A stretch of 8,192 nt of DNA from positions 1 through 8,192 of the forward strand of contig JAJUIX010000049.1 of assembly GCA_029267455.1 (NCBI GenBank), read 5' to 3'. The translations under genes and the position numbers were made by a program. This document shows positions 1 through 6,656 of this stretch, piece after piece. Below the pieces are notes generated by a model, which ran no database searches, was not told where the DNA came from, and saw only the letters and a list, made by a program, of their open reading frames with translations. Origin of the DNA: Enteractinococcus sp. GTDB taxonomy: Bacteria > Actinomycetota > Actinomycetes > Actinomycetales > Micrococcaceae. Each line of letters opens with the position of its first letter. Positions within the stretch are counted from its first letter, which is position 1.

Positions 1-2
1 AG

Positions 3-8
3 CTCCTT
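3..8 (-). promoter_or_regulatory. Ribosome-binding site for an off-window gene, probably gyrB
   Basis: The minus strand reads AAGGAGCT across positions 8-1, a near-perfect anti-16S match. No start codon follows within the window, so the gene it serves lies beyond position 1. Synteny points to gyrB, the DNA gyrase B subunit. Confidence 0.5.
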
Positions 9-48
9 AACAGCGGTGCAGATTTAATCAGAAGTCTCTAACGTCCCT

Positions 49-79
49 ATTCTACGACATTTTGTGACGTTTCGCCCAA
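49..79 (-). promoter_or_regulatory. Possible promoter for the off-window gene
   Basis: The minus strand has a good -10 hexamer TAGAAT (54-49). A weak -35-like TTGGGC (79-74) lies upstream, with a long 19-nt spacer. The predicted transcript would start near position 42 and carry the ribosome-binding site at 8-3. The -10 is good but the -35 and spacing are poor, so this is tentative. Confidence 0.3.
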
Positions 80-225
80 AATCGAGGGGTGCTCTTGGCT
101 AAAACCTGTCCCAGAACGCCCAAAATTGCCCGTGTGGCGTGTTGGCGGGTCCAAGAACGGCCCGGGTATCAGCTCACGGCCCGAAAATCGCTCTACAGGC
201 CGTTGGGACGCCTCGGGTCTCGTGG

Positions 226-726
226 CTATCTCCGGCGGGAGCGGCGACCGTATCTGGCACCGGCCGGCCCCAGAATTTCGAGTTTGGTGATCACACCGGG
301 GCCTAGCACTTCGTCGAATTTATGCATTAACTGCGGGGTGAGCAGGCGTAACTGTGTTGCCCAGGCAGTGGAAGAGGTGCGCAGCACCAGCTTGGCGTTT
401 TCGAAACTTTCCACTTGCGCGTTTTCGGCGATCTGCGGACCGACGATCGAGGCCCAATCGGCCAGCACCGAGCCGACGGCGACAGGTTCCTTCCATCCGC
501 GCTGTGCGATAAATTTCGAAAAGATGTCGCCCAGCGGTTGCGGCCCGGCTGTTTGCACCTCGGGCTCGGGTTTGCGCACCTTTTTGGCTCGACGCCGGGC
601 ATGGCCGGCCATCCCGGGCTGGTATCCGGCTTCGGCCGCGGCCTGACGCACACGCTGGAGCGCAGCCGCAGCGGCATCGATGTGGTCTTCTTCCTGGGGC
701 GCTTTTTCGTGGGGTTGCTCAGTCAT
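226..726 (-). CDS. dciA: DciA-type DUF721 protein, helicase loader/operator
   Basis: This is a 166-residue protein with a DUF721 (DciA) domain over about residues 65-155. Visible landmarks are GDIFSKF (66-72), the segment [16 protein letters not shown] (85-100) with the family's conserved Trp at 91, and a strand/helix stretch ending in ITKLEILGP. The N-terminal 60 residues are charged and low in complexity, and the tail is arginine-rich, as expected of a nucleic-acid binder. DciA is the ancestral bacterial factor that helps the replicative helicase DnaB onto DNA, and it is needed in mycobacteria. I chose the ATG at 726: it overlaps the recF stop as ATGACTGA and has GGAG 10 nt upstream. A start at 765 would add 13 residues deep inside recF. 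The short overlap implies translational coupling with recF. Confidence 0.88.
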   Translation of the reverse strand: MTEQPHEKAPQEEDHIDAAAAALQRVRQAAAEAGYQPGMAGHARRRAKKVRKPEPEVQTAGPQPLGDIFSKFIAQRGWKEPVAVGSVLADWASIVGPQIAENAQVESFENAKLVLRTSSTAWATQLRLLTPQLMHKFDEVLGPGVITKLEILGPAGARYGRRSRRR

Positions 727-1969
727 CGTCGTCCGTCTCCGATGCGGGCTCGGAACCTTCCGCATCTTCGAAGTGGTTGGCTTCGATGAGTTTAAGCGTA
801 GCTAAATCCGTGTGGTGCTCGCCCGGGGACGAGATGCCATCACGCATTTCGACGGGGATGTGGGTGCCGTTGAGCTCATGGGGGATGTCGCCGGTGACCG
901 CTGCGGTGACGATTAGCTGTTCGGCATCGCGAGTCATTTCGGCCAGGCGGCTGCGTCGTGCCGCATCGAGTTCGGCGAAGACGTCGTCGAGAATGAGCAC
1001 CGGTTTGGCATTGGGGTCCGGGTCGTCTTCAACTAGCACCCGGTAGGAGGCCAGGCGCAGCGCTAAAGCCAGCGACCAGGTTTCTCCGTGGGAGGCGAAA
1101 CCCTTGGCGGGCGCTGGGCCAAGCGTGATGATGAGGTCATCACGGTGCGGACCAATGAGCGTGATGCCGCGATCGCGTTCAGCCTGATAGGAATTTTCAA
1201 GTTCCGCCAGCACCGCTTGGTAGAGCTGGAGCTCATCGGGCACTTCGGCATGCTGTCCGGTGGCCAGCGGGACGGTGGACTGATAGGAAAAGCCGGCGGG
1301 TTTATTGCCGTTGGACAGGTCGGCATAAATTTTCGACGTCGGGGCAGCCAGCAGTCGCAGGGCGTGGAGTCGGCCGTTGATCAGCCGTGCTGCTGCCCGC
1401 GAGAGGTGTTCATTCCACACGGCCAGGGTCGTTTCGTGTTCATCGGTCCAGGCGCCGGGTTTACGCCCCGATTTCAACAGCGCATTGCGTTGGCGTAGCA
1501 CGCGGTCAAAGTCTCGTCGGGCGTTGCCGAGCGCGGGCCGCATCTGGACGATGAGGTCGTCCATGAAGCGCCGTCGTATATCTGGTTGACCGGTTACCAG
1601 TTCGATGTCTTCGGGGGCAAACATGACGGCTTTGAAAAGGCCATATGCCTGTCGAGCTGGCTGTGGTGCCCCGCGGTTGATTGCTACCCGGTTTGATCTA
1701 CCGGGATTGATCTCGTATTCGAGCGAGACAGCTTGTTCACCGCGGTGAATGCGCCCTCGTGCCAGTGCTTGGTTTTCACCAATTCTCACCAGGGGTTGAT
1801 CATTGGAGACCCGGTGAGAGTGTTGAACCGCCAGATAGTTAATGGCTTCGGCGACATTGGTTTTGCCCACACCGTTTGCACCGATCAGAATGTTGGGGCC
1901 GGGTTTGAGGTCAATCTCGGCCTGTTCGTACGAACGATAGTTGGTCAGTGAAAGGTGAGACAGATACAC
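719..1969 (-). CDS. recF: DNA replication and repair protein RecF
   Basis: RecF is an SMC/ABC-like ATPase that binds gapped DNA and helps RecO/RecR load RecA at stalled forks. The 416-residue product starts with the family's [14 protein letters not shown]. It carries Walker A GANGVGKT (30-37), the motif GPHRDD (273-278), an ABC signature region of actinobacterial type [11 protein letters not shown] (292-302), and Walker [13 protein letters not shown] (324-335). The acidic tail (about 400-416) is longer than in many RecF proteins. The start is GTG at 1969, only 2 nt after the dnaN TAA. No separate Shine-Dalgarno is evident, so translation is probably coupled to dnaN. The 3' end overlaps dciA by 8 nt. 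The domains, order and length are all as expected. Confidence 0.97.
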   Translation of the reverse strand: MYLSHLSLTNYRSYEQAEIDLKPGPNILIGANGVGKTNVAEAINYLAVQHSHRVSNDQPLVRIGENQALARGRIHRGEQAVSLEYEINPGRSNRVAINRGAPQPARQAYGLFKAVMFAPEDIELVTGQPDIRRRFMDDLIVQMRPALGNARRDFDRVLRQRNALLKSGRKPGAWTDEHETTLAVWNEHLSRAAARLINGRLHALRLLAAPTSKIYADLSNGNKPAGFSYQSTVPLATGQHAEVPDELQLYQAVLAELENSYQAERDRGITLIGPHRDDLIITLGPAPAKGFASHGETWSLALALRLASYRVLVEDDPDPNAKPVLILDDVFAELDAARRSRLAEMTRDAEQLIVTAAVTGDIPHELNGTHIPVEMRDGISSPGEHHTDLATLKLIEANHFEDAEGSEPASETDDDD

Positions 1970-1971
1970 GG

Positions 1972-3102
1972 TTAGTTTGGAATGCGAATCGGCATGACCA
2001 GATACCGGTAGTCCTCATTCTGCGGGCCTTCGAGTTCTTTTTTACCCGTGAGCAGGGCCGGTTTTGGTGCACTGGTGAAAGCGAAGCGGGTATATGCTCC
2101 GCCAATGACGTTGAGTCCATCGGAAAGATAGGACGGGTTAAACGCCACGGTAATATCGTCGCCTTCAAGCTGGACAGGCACGGATTCAGTTGCTGAAGCG
2201 TCATCGCCTTGCCCAGCGGATAGGGAAACTTCATTACCGCTAAAGGCCATCAACAAAGACGTGTTGCGTTCGGCGACGAGAGCCACACGTTTGACGGCTT
2301 CTATAAGTTGTGCAGTATCAACTGTGGCGTAGATATTGGATTCTTCTGGAAACAGTGAACGAATCTTGGGATATTCACCGTCCACCAACAGGCTGGTCGT
2401 TCGACGGCCACCCGAGGAGAACCCGACGAGTTCGGCAGCATCTTCTTCTACTGCTAACCGGAATTCGATCTCTCCACCACCGCCAAGTGAGCGAGCGACT
2501 TCACTAAGGGTGCGAGCTTTTACCAGCACGGAAGTGGAAATCGATGGATCATGCGGCGTCCAAGTGATTTCTTTCATGGCCAACCGATAACGGTCGGTGG
2601 CCAAGAGCGTGATGGTATCGCCTTCAATTTCTAGTTTGACGGCGGTCAATATTGGCAACGTGTCGTCTTTGGAGGCTGCGGCAGTGACCTGAGCAATAGC
2701 TTCAGAAAAGGTCGAACCATCAATGGTGCCTGCAACTTCGGGCATGGCTGGAAGCGCGGGATATTCTTCGACCGGCATGGTGGCCAAGGTGAAGGTGGAA
2801 TTTTGGCAGGTGACCACGACCCGTGACTCTGTCAGTTCAATATGCACCGGAGCATTTGGCAACGATTTCACGATATCGCTGAGCATTCGGCCTTCAACAA
2901 GGATCTGACCTTCAGTTTCAATATCGGCTTCTACATCAAGTTGAGCAGAGGTCTCGTAATCGAAGCTCGCGATGGATACAAGATTATTTTCGGCAGTGAT
3001 GAGCAGACCACGCAGAACCGGAACGGGTGGTCGAGGTGACAGAGAACGTGCGGTCCAAGTGACAGCGTCAGTTAGAACATCCCGTCCGATTGTGAACTTC
3101 AC
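1972..3102 (-). CDS. dnaN: DNA polymerase III beta subunit (sliding clamp)
   Basis: DnaN forms the ring-shaped dimer that tethers DNA polymerase III and other clamp-binding proteins to DNA. The 376-residue product has three clamp domains of about 120 residues each. Landmarks are [10 protein letters not shown] at the N-terminus, [12 protein letters not shown] (71-82), LATDRYRLA (167-175) in domain 2, [10 protein letters not shown] (321-330) in domain 3, and the C-terminal [10 protein letters not shown] (365-374), which lines the hydrophobic protein-binding pocket. The start is GTG at 3102, supported by AGGGAAGG 10 nt upstream. It is followed by recF after a 2-nt gap. It is separated from dnaA by 657 bp of non-coding origin DNA and probably has its own promoter. 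Confidence 0.98.
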   Translation of the reverse strand: MKFTIGRDVLTDAVTWTARSLSPRPPVPVLRGLLITAENNLVSIASFDYETSAQLDVEADIETEGQILVEGRMLSDIVKSLPNAPVHIELTESRVVVTCQNSTFTLATMPVEEYPALPAMPEVAGTIDGSTFSEAIAQVTAAASKDDTLPILTAVKLEIEGDTITLLATDRYRLAMKEITWTPHDPSISTSVLVKARTLSEVARSLGGGGEIEFRLAVEEDAAELVGFSSGGRRTTSLLVDGEYPKIRSLFPEESNIYATVDTAQLIEAVKRVALVAERNTSLLMAFSGNEVSLSAGQGDDASATESVPVQLEGDDITVAFNPSYLSDGLNVIGGAYTRFAFTSAPKPALLTGKKELEGPQNEDYRYLVMPIRIPN

Positions 3103-3112
3103 GAAGAGTCTG

Positions 3113-3120
3113 CCTTCCCT
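3113..3120 (-). promoter_or_regulatory. Ribosome-binding site of dnaN
   Basis: The minus strand reads AGGGAAGG, ending 10 nt before the GTG at 3102. This decides the non-ATG start of dnaN. Confidence 0.7.
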
Positions 3121-3157
3121 TGAGCGATTGCAATGCGAAATTGCCCGATGACAAAAG

Positions 3158-3172
3158 TTTTGGACACCAAAA
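3158..3172. repeat. Palindrome at the predicted dnaN transcription start
   Basis: A perfect 6-bp inverted repeat, TTTTGG-aca-CCAAAA, immediately follows the TATAAT -10 on the minus strand and covers the predicted start site. Its position is that of an operator; no regulator can be named from the sequence. Confidence 0.45.
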
Positions 3173-3178
3173 ATTATA
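3173..3178 (-). promoter_or_regulatory. Probable -10 element of the dnaN promoter
   Basis: The minus strand has an exact TATAAT, with the predicted transcription start near 3166 and a 5' UTR of about 64 nt leading to the dnaN GTG. No good -35 lies at 17 nt; the sequence there reads CGCTAA. An imperfect palindrome centred on CTAGCTAG (3187-3194) occupies the spacer and could be a regulator site. The promoter would feed dnaN, recF and dciA. Confidence 0.5.
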
Positions 3179-3293
3179 GAGGTGCTCTAGCTAGCTTAGC
3201 GGTCTTTAGAACTCACCGCGACAAACAATCATGAAATGGGGATTTGTCGAACCGGTTGTCAGAACCTGTTTCGGAGCATCCAAATGCGCAGCT

Positions 3294-3358
3294 CATTGTT
3301 ATTTAGAGAGATTTAAAGGAATAGGGGTATTAGTAGGTGGTGTGGATACTGTGGAAAA
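3294..3358 (-). promoter_or_regulatory. Candidate basal unwinding system (paired boxes, GC patch, DnaA-trios, AT-rich tract)
   Basis: Read on the minus strand from the dnaA side, there are two directly abutting DnaA boxes (TTTTCCACA then GTATCCACA, 3358-3341). A short GC-rich link follows (CCAC, 3340-3337), then CTACTAATA (3336-3328), then CCCC and an AT-rich tract. The complement of CTACTA is 3'-GATGAT-5', two strict DnaA-trios of the form 3'-[G/A]A[T/A]-5'. This matches the order and orientation of the Bacillus subtilis unwinding region, which also lies between dnaA and dnaN. The number of trios is low, so this is a candidate only. Confidence 0.5.
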
Positions 3359-3530
3359 GCCCATGCATCCGCACCCCTATAACGAAGTTCTTGTGGACAA
3401 CAAAGTGCACTCTTCTCGATTAGCTTGTGGGTAACTTGTGCAGAGTTAAAAGAGTTACATCGTTGTCATTCCACCGATCTAGCGAGTTATCCGCAACCAA
3501 AATAGGGTTATCCCTTAACAATCCACAGGG

Positions 3531-3549
3531 TTATCCACAACGTGGAAAA
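3531..3549. repeat. Back-to-back inverted pair of DnaA boxes
   Basis: The perfect box TTATCCACA on the plus strand (3531-3539) faces TTTTCCACG on the minus strand (3549-3541) across a single base, making an interrupted palindrome. The remaining boxes towards dnaA (3566-3596) lie on the minus strand, so orientation changes here. Confidence 0.5.
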
Positions 3550-3759
3550 CACACTTCATCTACCCTGTGGAAAACTCTGTGGATACTTGTGGATTGCGGT
3601 GGAGGGCCGTTTAATCGATTTGAATAAGTGCGCACGCCGACGCCGAAATAGGGTTAATAGAGGTGTGTGGAGAATCGTTCAACCTTAACCTGAAGGTCTG
3701 CGGGTTTAATCTTCTCGATACTGCTGATTTAGCTCCGTATCGCAACTCACGGTGAAGTT

Positions 3760-5280
3760 TTAAATGTTGCGGGCGCGCTGCTTAATCTTGTTCGTCAACT
3801 CGGTAACTTGGTTGTAGATAGCATGGCGTTCGCTCATTAAGTCACGGATCTTGCGATCCGCGTGCATCACCGTGGTGTGGTCTCGTCCACCGAATTCGGC
3901 ACCAATTCGTGGCAGCGACATTTCTGTGAGTTCGCGCAGTAGATACATGGCGATTTGCCGAGCTGTCACAAGCGTGCGGGTGCGTGATTTCGATTGCAGT
4001 TCAGCAATCGAAAACCCAAAGTAATTCGCCGTTTCATCCAAGATGAGATCAGACGTAATTTCTTGCGCATCGTCGTCGGTGATCAAATCCTTCAAGATGT
4101 ACTGTGCCTGAGCAAGGCTGATCGGCTCATTATTTAATGACGCATATGCGGTGATACGAGTCAGGGCACCTTCGAGCTCACGAATATTGGTATCGATTCG
4201 GGAAGCGATGTATTCCAGCGCATCGGCGGGCACTTTGATGCCTTCGGCATCTGCTTTCTTGGCCAGAATCGCGATGCGCGTTTCAAGATCAGGCGGCTGA
4301 ATATCAGTCGTCAGCCCCCATTCGAACCGGGAACGGAGTCGTTCCTCGAAACCAGAAAGCTGTTTTGGCGGCAAGTCTGAAGTAATGACTACTTGTTTGT
4401 TGTTGTTATACAGCGCATTAAAGGTGTGGAAGAACTCTTCAACGGTGGCCTCTTTATTGGCCATGAACTGAATGTCGTCAATCAATAAAATATCGACATT
4501 GCGATAGATCTGCTTAAAAGAGGCGCCTTCGTCGTGACGGATCGAGTTGATGAAGTCGTTGGTGAATTCTTCGGAATTCACGTAGCGAACGCGTAGGCCC
4601 GGGAAGAGCTCTTGGGCGTAGTGACCGATGGCGTGGAGTAGGTGGGTTTTCCCCAGCCCGGATTCGCCGTAGATAAATAATGGGTTATATGACTTCGCGG
4701 GCTGCTCTGCCACTGCATATGCAGCAGCGTGGGCAAAACGGTTCGACGAACCGGTAATGAAGTTGTCGAAATGGTAATGCTCATTGAGGCGAGAACGTTC
4801 ACCTGAATGTGGCGGAACGTTTTGCTGGAGGCCACCTCCCGGTGCTGCAGCAGGATTGGTTTTCGAGCTGAACAGCTCGTCCAAGAGGGGTTCTTCTGCA
4901 TGAGTTTTTTCCGCAGATGACTGGGTCGCTTGCGAGATATTCACAACATTATCCACAGGCCGTTCAGCTCTTGTGGGTCGTGACTCCGCGGTGGGTATTT
5001 CCGGAGGAGCCGCGTGCATGTTGTTGTCAATCGAGTAGGCGCAATTGATATCAGTACCGAAGACCGCAGTCAGTGCTTTAGCTAAATGCTCGTGTAGTTG
5101 GTTTTCTAAGATGTCACGAGTCATCTCATTGGGAACCGCTAACAACAAGGTGTTTGCGATCAGGCCCTGAGGGCGAGCAAGATCCAGAAAGCCCATCTGA
5201 CTTGGGCCGATGGCACCCGATGTGCGTACGTTTTCAACGACTCTCTGCCATGAGTTGATGATCGATTCACTGACACTCAT
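3760..5280 (-). CDS. dnaA: Chromosomal replication initiator DnaA
   Basis: DnaA binds DnaA boxes, assembles on oriC as an ATP-bound filament, melts the duplex and recruits the helicase. The 506-residue protein has all four domains. Domain I is about residues 1-85. The linker, domain II, is long, variable and low in complexity (about 86-168). The AAA+ domain III has Walker A GESGLGKT (205-212), Walker [10 protein letters not shown] (264-272), sensor [10 protein letters not shown] (297-305), an arginine-finger segment RLRSRF (314-319) and sensor [10 protein letters not shown] (366-373). Domain IV carries the DnaA-box-binding signature [14 protein letters not shown] (465-478). The ATG at 5280 gives a normal N-terminus but has only a weak GGGG ribosome-binding site 8 nt upstream. 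DnaA boxes upstream suggest autoregulation, and a consensus box also lies within the gene. Confidence 0.99.
   Translation of the reverse strand: MSVSESIINSWQRVVENVRTSGAIGPSQMGFLDLARPQGLIANTLLLAVPNEMTRDILENQLHEHLAKALTAVFGTDINCAYSIDNNMHAAPPEIPTAESRPTRAERPVDNVVNISQATQSSAEKTHAEEPLLDELFSSKTNPAAAPGGGLQQNVPPHSGERSRLNEHYHFDNFITGSSNRFAHAAAYAVAEQPAKSYNPLFIYGESGLGKTHLLHAIGHYAQELFPGLRVRYVNSEEFTNDFINSIRHDEGASFKQIYRNVDILLIDDIQFMANKEATVEEFFHTFNALYNNNKQVVITSDLPPKQLSGFEERLRSRFEWGLTTDIQPPDLETRIAILAKKADAEGIKVPADALEYIASRIDTNIRELEGALTRITAYASLNNEPISLAQAQYILKDLITDDDAQEITSDLILDETANYFGFSIAELQSKSRTRTLVTARQIAMYLLRELTEMSLPRIGAEFGGRDHTTVMHADRKIRDLMSERHAIYNQVTELTNKIKQRARNI
4949..4957 (+). promoter_or_regulatory. Consensus DnaA box inside dnaA
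   Basis: The plus strand reads TTATCCACA exactly, within codons for residues 108-111 (V-D-N region) of the unconserved domain II linker. Of the boxes noted in this window, only this one and 3531-3539 match the consensus perfectly. Confidence 0.6.
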
Positions 5281-5341
5281 CTACTAAACCCCACTCTATA
5301 CTTCCCGCACTGACAATGAGTTCCTCTCGTCATCACGGCAA

Positions 5342-5472
5342 TTTTCCACACGTCCCACACTGGCCATGCGTCTGTGCTGAATCGTCGCTAGCGCAACGTT
5401 CGATATGGACGCCTCCACAACCTTAGCTTTAATTTCCACAGATCAGCGACAGTTATGCACAGCTTATACACA
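5342..5472 (+). promoter_or_regulatory. Second DnaA-box cluster upstream of dnaA
   Basis: All sites lie on the plus strand: TTTTCCACA (5342-5350), ATTTCCACA (5432-5440, weak), TTATGCACA (5453-5461) and TTATACACA (5464-5472). The last two are perfect matches to the R-box form TTATNCACA and start 11 bp apart, about one helical turn. They could support DnaA autoregulation or form a second half of a bipartite origin. Confidence 0.65.
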
Positions 5473-5508
5473 GTTGGGTTTTTAGGGTAACTGATCCTGA
5501 AAATGAAT

Positions 5509-5537
5509 TTGACCAAATCGATGTGGGTTCCTAGACT
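5509..5537 (+). promoter_or_regulatory. Promoter of the rpmH operon
   Basis: TTGACC (5509-5514) and TAGACT (5532-5537) are separated by an optimal 17-nt spacer, with transcription predicted to begin near 5544. This should drive rpmH-rnpA-yidD-yidC-khpB. The two DnaA R-type boxes end only about 37 bp upstream of the -35, so bound DnaA could influence it. Confidence 0.75.
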
Positions 5538-5557
5538 TGTTGAGTCTTATCCGGGGC

Positions 5558-5678
5558 GAAGCGTGCCCTTTTCGTGGCAACGACCGGAAAGACATGAACA
5601 GATAATGAACAAATATCGCCGAAGTTTTTGGGCAAACGCAGGTTTGAAACGTACTTCCCAAGCACGCTTCTGCGTTTG
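5558..5678 (+). promoter_or_regulatory. Structured rpmH leader with two interlocking inverted repeats
   Basis: The predicted 155-nt leader contains two perfect 9-bp inverted repeats. Repeat A is GAAGCGTGC (5558-5566) with GCACGCTTC (5662-5670). Repeat B is CAAACGCAG (5633-5641) with CTGCGTTTG (5670-5678). The arms interleave in the order A, B, A', B', which in RNA is pseudoknot topology or two competing helices sharing base 5670. A smaller hairpin, CTTTTC/GGAAAG (5568-5591, one G-U pair), lies between. Arm B' ends 9 nt before the GGAG ribosome-binding site of rpmH, so folding could affect translation. The structure is visible in sequence; function is inference. Confidence 0.45.
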
Positions 5679-5698
5679 AATGAGTGTGGAGATTAACA

Positions 5699-5836
5699 GT
5701 GTCTAAGCGGACTTTTCAGCCGAATAACCGCCGCCGTGCCCGTAAGCATGGCTTCCGTTCCCGTATGCGCACCCGCGCTGGCCGTGCAGTTCTCTCAGCA
5801 CGCCGCTCCAAGGGTCGTGCACGCCTGGGTGCCTAA
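5699..5836 (+). CDS. rpmH: 50S ribosomal protein L34
   Basis: This 45-residue, very basic protein is typical of L34. It begins [19 protein letters not shown], contains [20 protein letters not shown] and ends ARLGA, matching the family along its whole length. L34 is a small protein of the large ribosomal subunit. The start is GTG at 5699, with GGAG (5688-5691) 7 nt upstream; the stop is TAA. It is the first gene of the plus-strand operon and is followed after 38 nt by rnpA, the classic bacterial pairing. Confidence 0.97.
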   Translation: MSKRTFQPNNRRRARKHGFRSRMRTRAGRAVLSARRSKGRARLGA

Positions 5837-5860
5837 CGAAGTGTCGGTGCCGGTGGCCAC

Positions 5861-5865
5861 AGGAG
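5861..5865 (+). promoter_or_regulatory. Ribosome-binding site of rnpA
   Basis: AGGAG lies 9 nt before the TTG at 5875 and decides this rare start codon. No better in-frame start exists between it and the conserved core. Confidence 0.7.
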
Positions 5866-5874
5866 TTTGATCGC

Positions 5875-6258
5875 TTGCTACCGCAACACCAGCGGATACG
5901 CACTCCAGCACAATTTTTTGATACACAACGTTCCGGTTCCCGTTTTGGCAATCGGAACGTTGTTGTATCTGCAAATATTCGACCGGTAATCGGCCAAGCC
6001 CCACGTGCAGGCTTCATCGTCTCGAAAGCTGTGGGCAACGCCGTCACCCGAAATAAAATTAAGCGTCGACTCCGCGCCATTGTCGCCGACCTCTTTGCAC
6101 GGGATTTCGGAATTGAAGTCCCGTCGGGCTCAGTCGATATTGTTGTTAGAGCGCTGCCGGCATCGGCCTCTCTCGACTTCGATGAGCTCAAGGAATCAAC
6201 CACCCACGCCGTACATGGGGCGCTAAGAAAGTTTATGCGTCGTGCCAAACAACGATGA
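5875..6258 (+). CDS. rnpA: Ribonuclease P protein component
   Basis: RnpA is the protein cofactor that helps the RNase P RNA bind precursor tRNA and trim its 5' leader. The 127-residue product has the family's N-terminus (MLPQHQRIRTPAQF, equivalent to the usual LPxxxRxRxxxxF) and the RNR signature AVGNAVTRNKIKRRLR (52-67), which contacts the RNA. The tail is basic. It starts at TTG 5875 behind a good AGGAG. Its 3' end overlaps the called yidD start by 17 nt. The length is usual for the family. Confidence 0.96.
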   Translation: MLPQHQRIRTPAQFFDTQRSGSRFGNRNVVVSANIRPVIGQAPRAGFIVSKAVGNAVTRNKIKRRLRAIVADLFARDFGIEVPSGSVDIVVRALPASASLDFDELKESTTHAVHGALRKFMRRAKQR

Positions 6259-6652
6259 GCAACGAAAACCCACCGCTGGAACGCAACCCTCGCCATTTAT
6301 CGTGAAGGAGAGCGCCACGGAGTGGGGGTTCTTTCGTGCTCTGCCATCAACGATTGTTGGCTGGCTGCTCAAGGCATATCGGAAGGTCATCTCCCCCACC
6401 TATGGAGATGTGTGTAAGTTTTTTCCGACCTGTTCCGCCTACGGCCTAGAAGCGGTTTATACGCACGGAGCCATTAAGGGTAGCCTTATGGCAGGACGAC
6501 GCGTACTGAGATGTCATCCCTGGCAAGATGGTGGCATAGATCCAGTTCCCCCAGGGAACAGGATTTGGCCGGATGGCAAGCGACCATTCATTATTGAACT
6601 GAACCACCCGGTGATACCACCGGACGATGAGGCCACCAAAGAGGAAAAATAA
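6242..6652 (+). CDS. yidD: Membrane protein insertion efficiency factor YidD
   Basis: YidD is a small membrane-associated protein that assists YidC-dependent insertion. The conserved core is clear: WLLKAYRKVISPTYGDVCKF (41-60), FPTCSAYGLEAVYTHGAIKG (61-80) and RCHPWQDGGIDPVP (90-103), with conserved cysteines 58, 64 and 91. Residues 1-35 are an unconserved hydrophilic extension beyond most family members. The start is uncertain. GTG 6242 overlaps rnpA by 17 nt and has only a weak AAGAAAG upstream. GTG 6302 (residue 21) would also give a complete core and overlaps the stop of a 16-codon ORF that starts at the rnpA stop. yidC follows after 4 nt. Confidence 0.92.
   Translation: MPNNDEQRKPTAGTQPSPFIVKESATEWGFFRALPSTIVGWLLKAYRKVISPTYGDVCKFFPTCSAYGLEAVYTHGAIKGSLMAGRRVLRCHPWQDGGIDPVPPGNRIWPDGKRPFIIELNHPVIPPDDEATKEEK
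6255..6305 (+). other. Possible 16-codon minicistron bridging rnpA and yidD
   Basis: An ATG at 6255 overlaps the rnpA stop as ATGA. It opens a frame encoding MSNENPPLERNPRHLS, which ends with TGA at 6303-6305. That stop overlaps GTG 6302, an in-frame start for yidD, as GTGA. The chain looks like coupled translation, but the peptide resembles nothing I recognise and there is no Shine-Dalgarno, so it may be chance. Confidence 0.2.
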
Positions 6653-6656
6653 AACT

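Larger units (their letters stand above)
1..225. other. Non-coding region downstream of dciA, probable leader of the next minus-strand gene
   Basis: I find no credible coding sequence here. Minus-strand reading from the dciA stop meets stop codons soon after each candidate start; for example, the ATG at 60-58 is followed two codons later by TAG. At the window edge the minus strand carries AAGGAG (positions 8-3), a strong ribosome-binding site, so a minus-strand gene should begin just outside the window. From the conserved actinobacterial order dnaA-dnaN-recF-dciA-gyrB, that gene is most likely gyrB; this is inference. No convincing rho-independent terminator for the recF-dciA transcript is visible. 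Confidence 0.6.
3103..3759. other. oriC: dnaN-dnaA intergenic region, probable oriC
   Basis: This 657-bp region without genes carries the main DnaA-box cluster. Relative to TTATCCACA or TTGTCCACA, the boxes are: 3341-3349 minus GTATCCACA, 3350-3358 minus TTTTCCACA, 3392-3400 minus TTGTCCACA (perfect variant), 3426-3434 minus TTACCCACA, 3487-3495 plus TTATCCGCA, 3531-3539 plus TTATCCACA (perfect), 3566-3574 minus TTTTCCACA and 3578-3586 minus GTATCCACA. Weaker two-mismatch sites lie at 3519-3527 plus, 3541-3549 minus and 3588-3596 minus. Mycobacterium and Streptomyces origins occupy the same dnaA-dnaN gap, and gene orientation diverges from this locus. An AT-rich stretch lies at about 3294-3335. 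Positions 3601-3759, next to the dnaA stop, show no boxes and no clear terminator. Confidence 0.9.
5281..5698. other. dnaA-rpmH divergent intergenic region
   Basis: These 418 bp lie between the diverging dnaA and rpmH genes. The dnaA-proximal part holds a second set of DnaA boxes. The centre has a sigma70-type promoter for rpmH, and the last 155 nt form the rpmH leader. No convincing dnaA promoter was found: the minus strand has TATAGA (5300-5295) but no -35 at suitable spacing. Confidence 0.75.

Noticed and set aside
156..204. Inverted repeat AACGGCC/GGCCGTT after dciA as a terminator
   Set aside because: The stem is only 7 bp with a 35-nt loop, and no U-run follows on the minus-strand transcript.
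89..646. 185-residue plus-strand open frame opposite dciA
   Set aside because: It lies largely antisense to dciA, has no recognisable domain or ribosome-binding site, and its composition is that of a shadow frame.
1088..1498. 136-residue plus-strand frame opposite recF
   Set aside because: It is antisense to conserved RecF sequence and has no independent support.
3682..3697. Hairpin ACCTT/AAGGT as a dnaA terminator
   Set aside because: A 5-bp stem without a following U-run is too weak to call.
3103..3759. Mobile element, CRISPR or RNA gene in the large intergenic region
   Set aside because: The repeats are DnaA boxes with irregular spacing and mixed strands; there are no terminal repeats, transposase remnants or tRNA-like folds.
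5295..5300. TATAGA as the dnaA -10
   Set aside because: The nearest TTGTCA is only about 10 nt upstream, which is incompatible with a sigma70 spacer, and the leader would be only about 8 nt long.
5703..6296. 197-residue minus-strand open frame opposite rpmH and rnpA
   Set aside because: It is fully antisense to two certain genes and shows no family motif.
6242..6320. Frameshift at the 5' end of yidD
   Set aside because: The conserved core from about residue 36 is intact and in frame, and N-terminal extensions vary, so no sequence error or pseudogene need be invoked.
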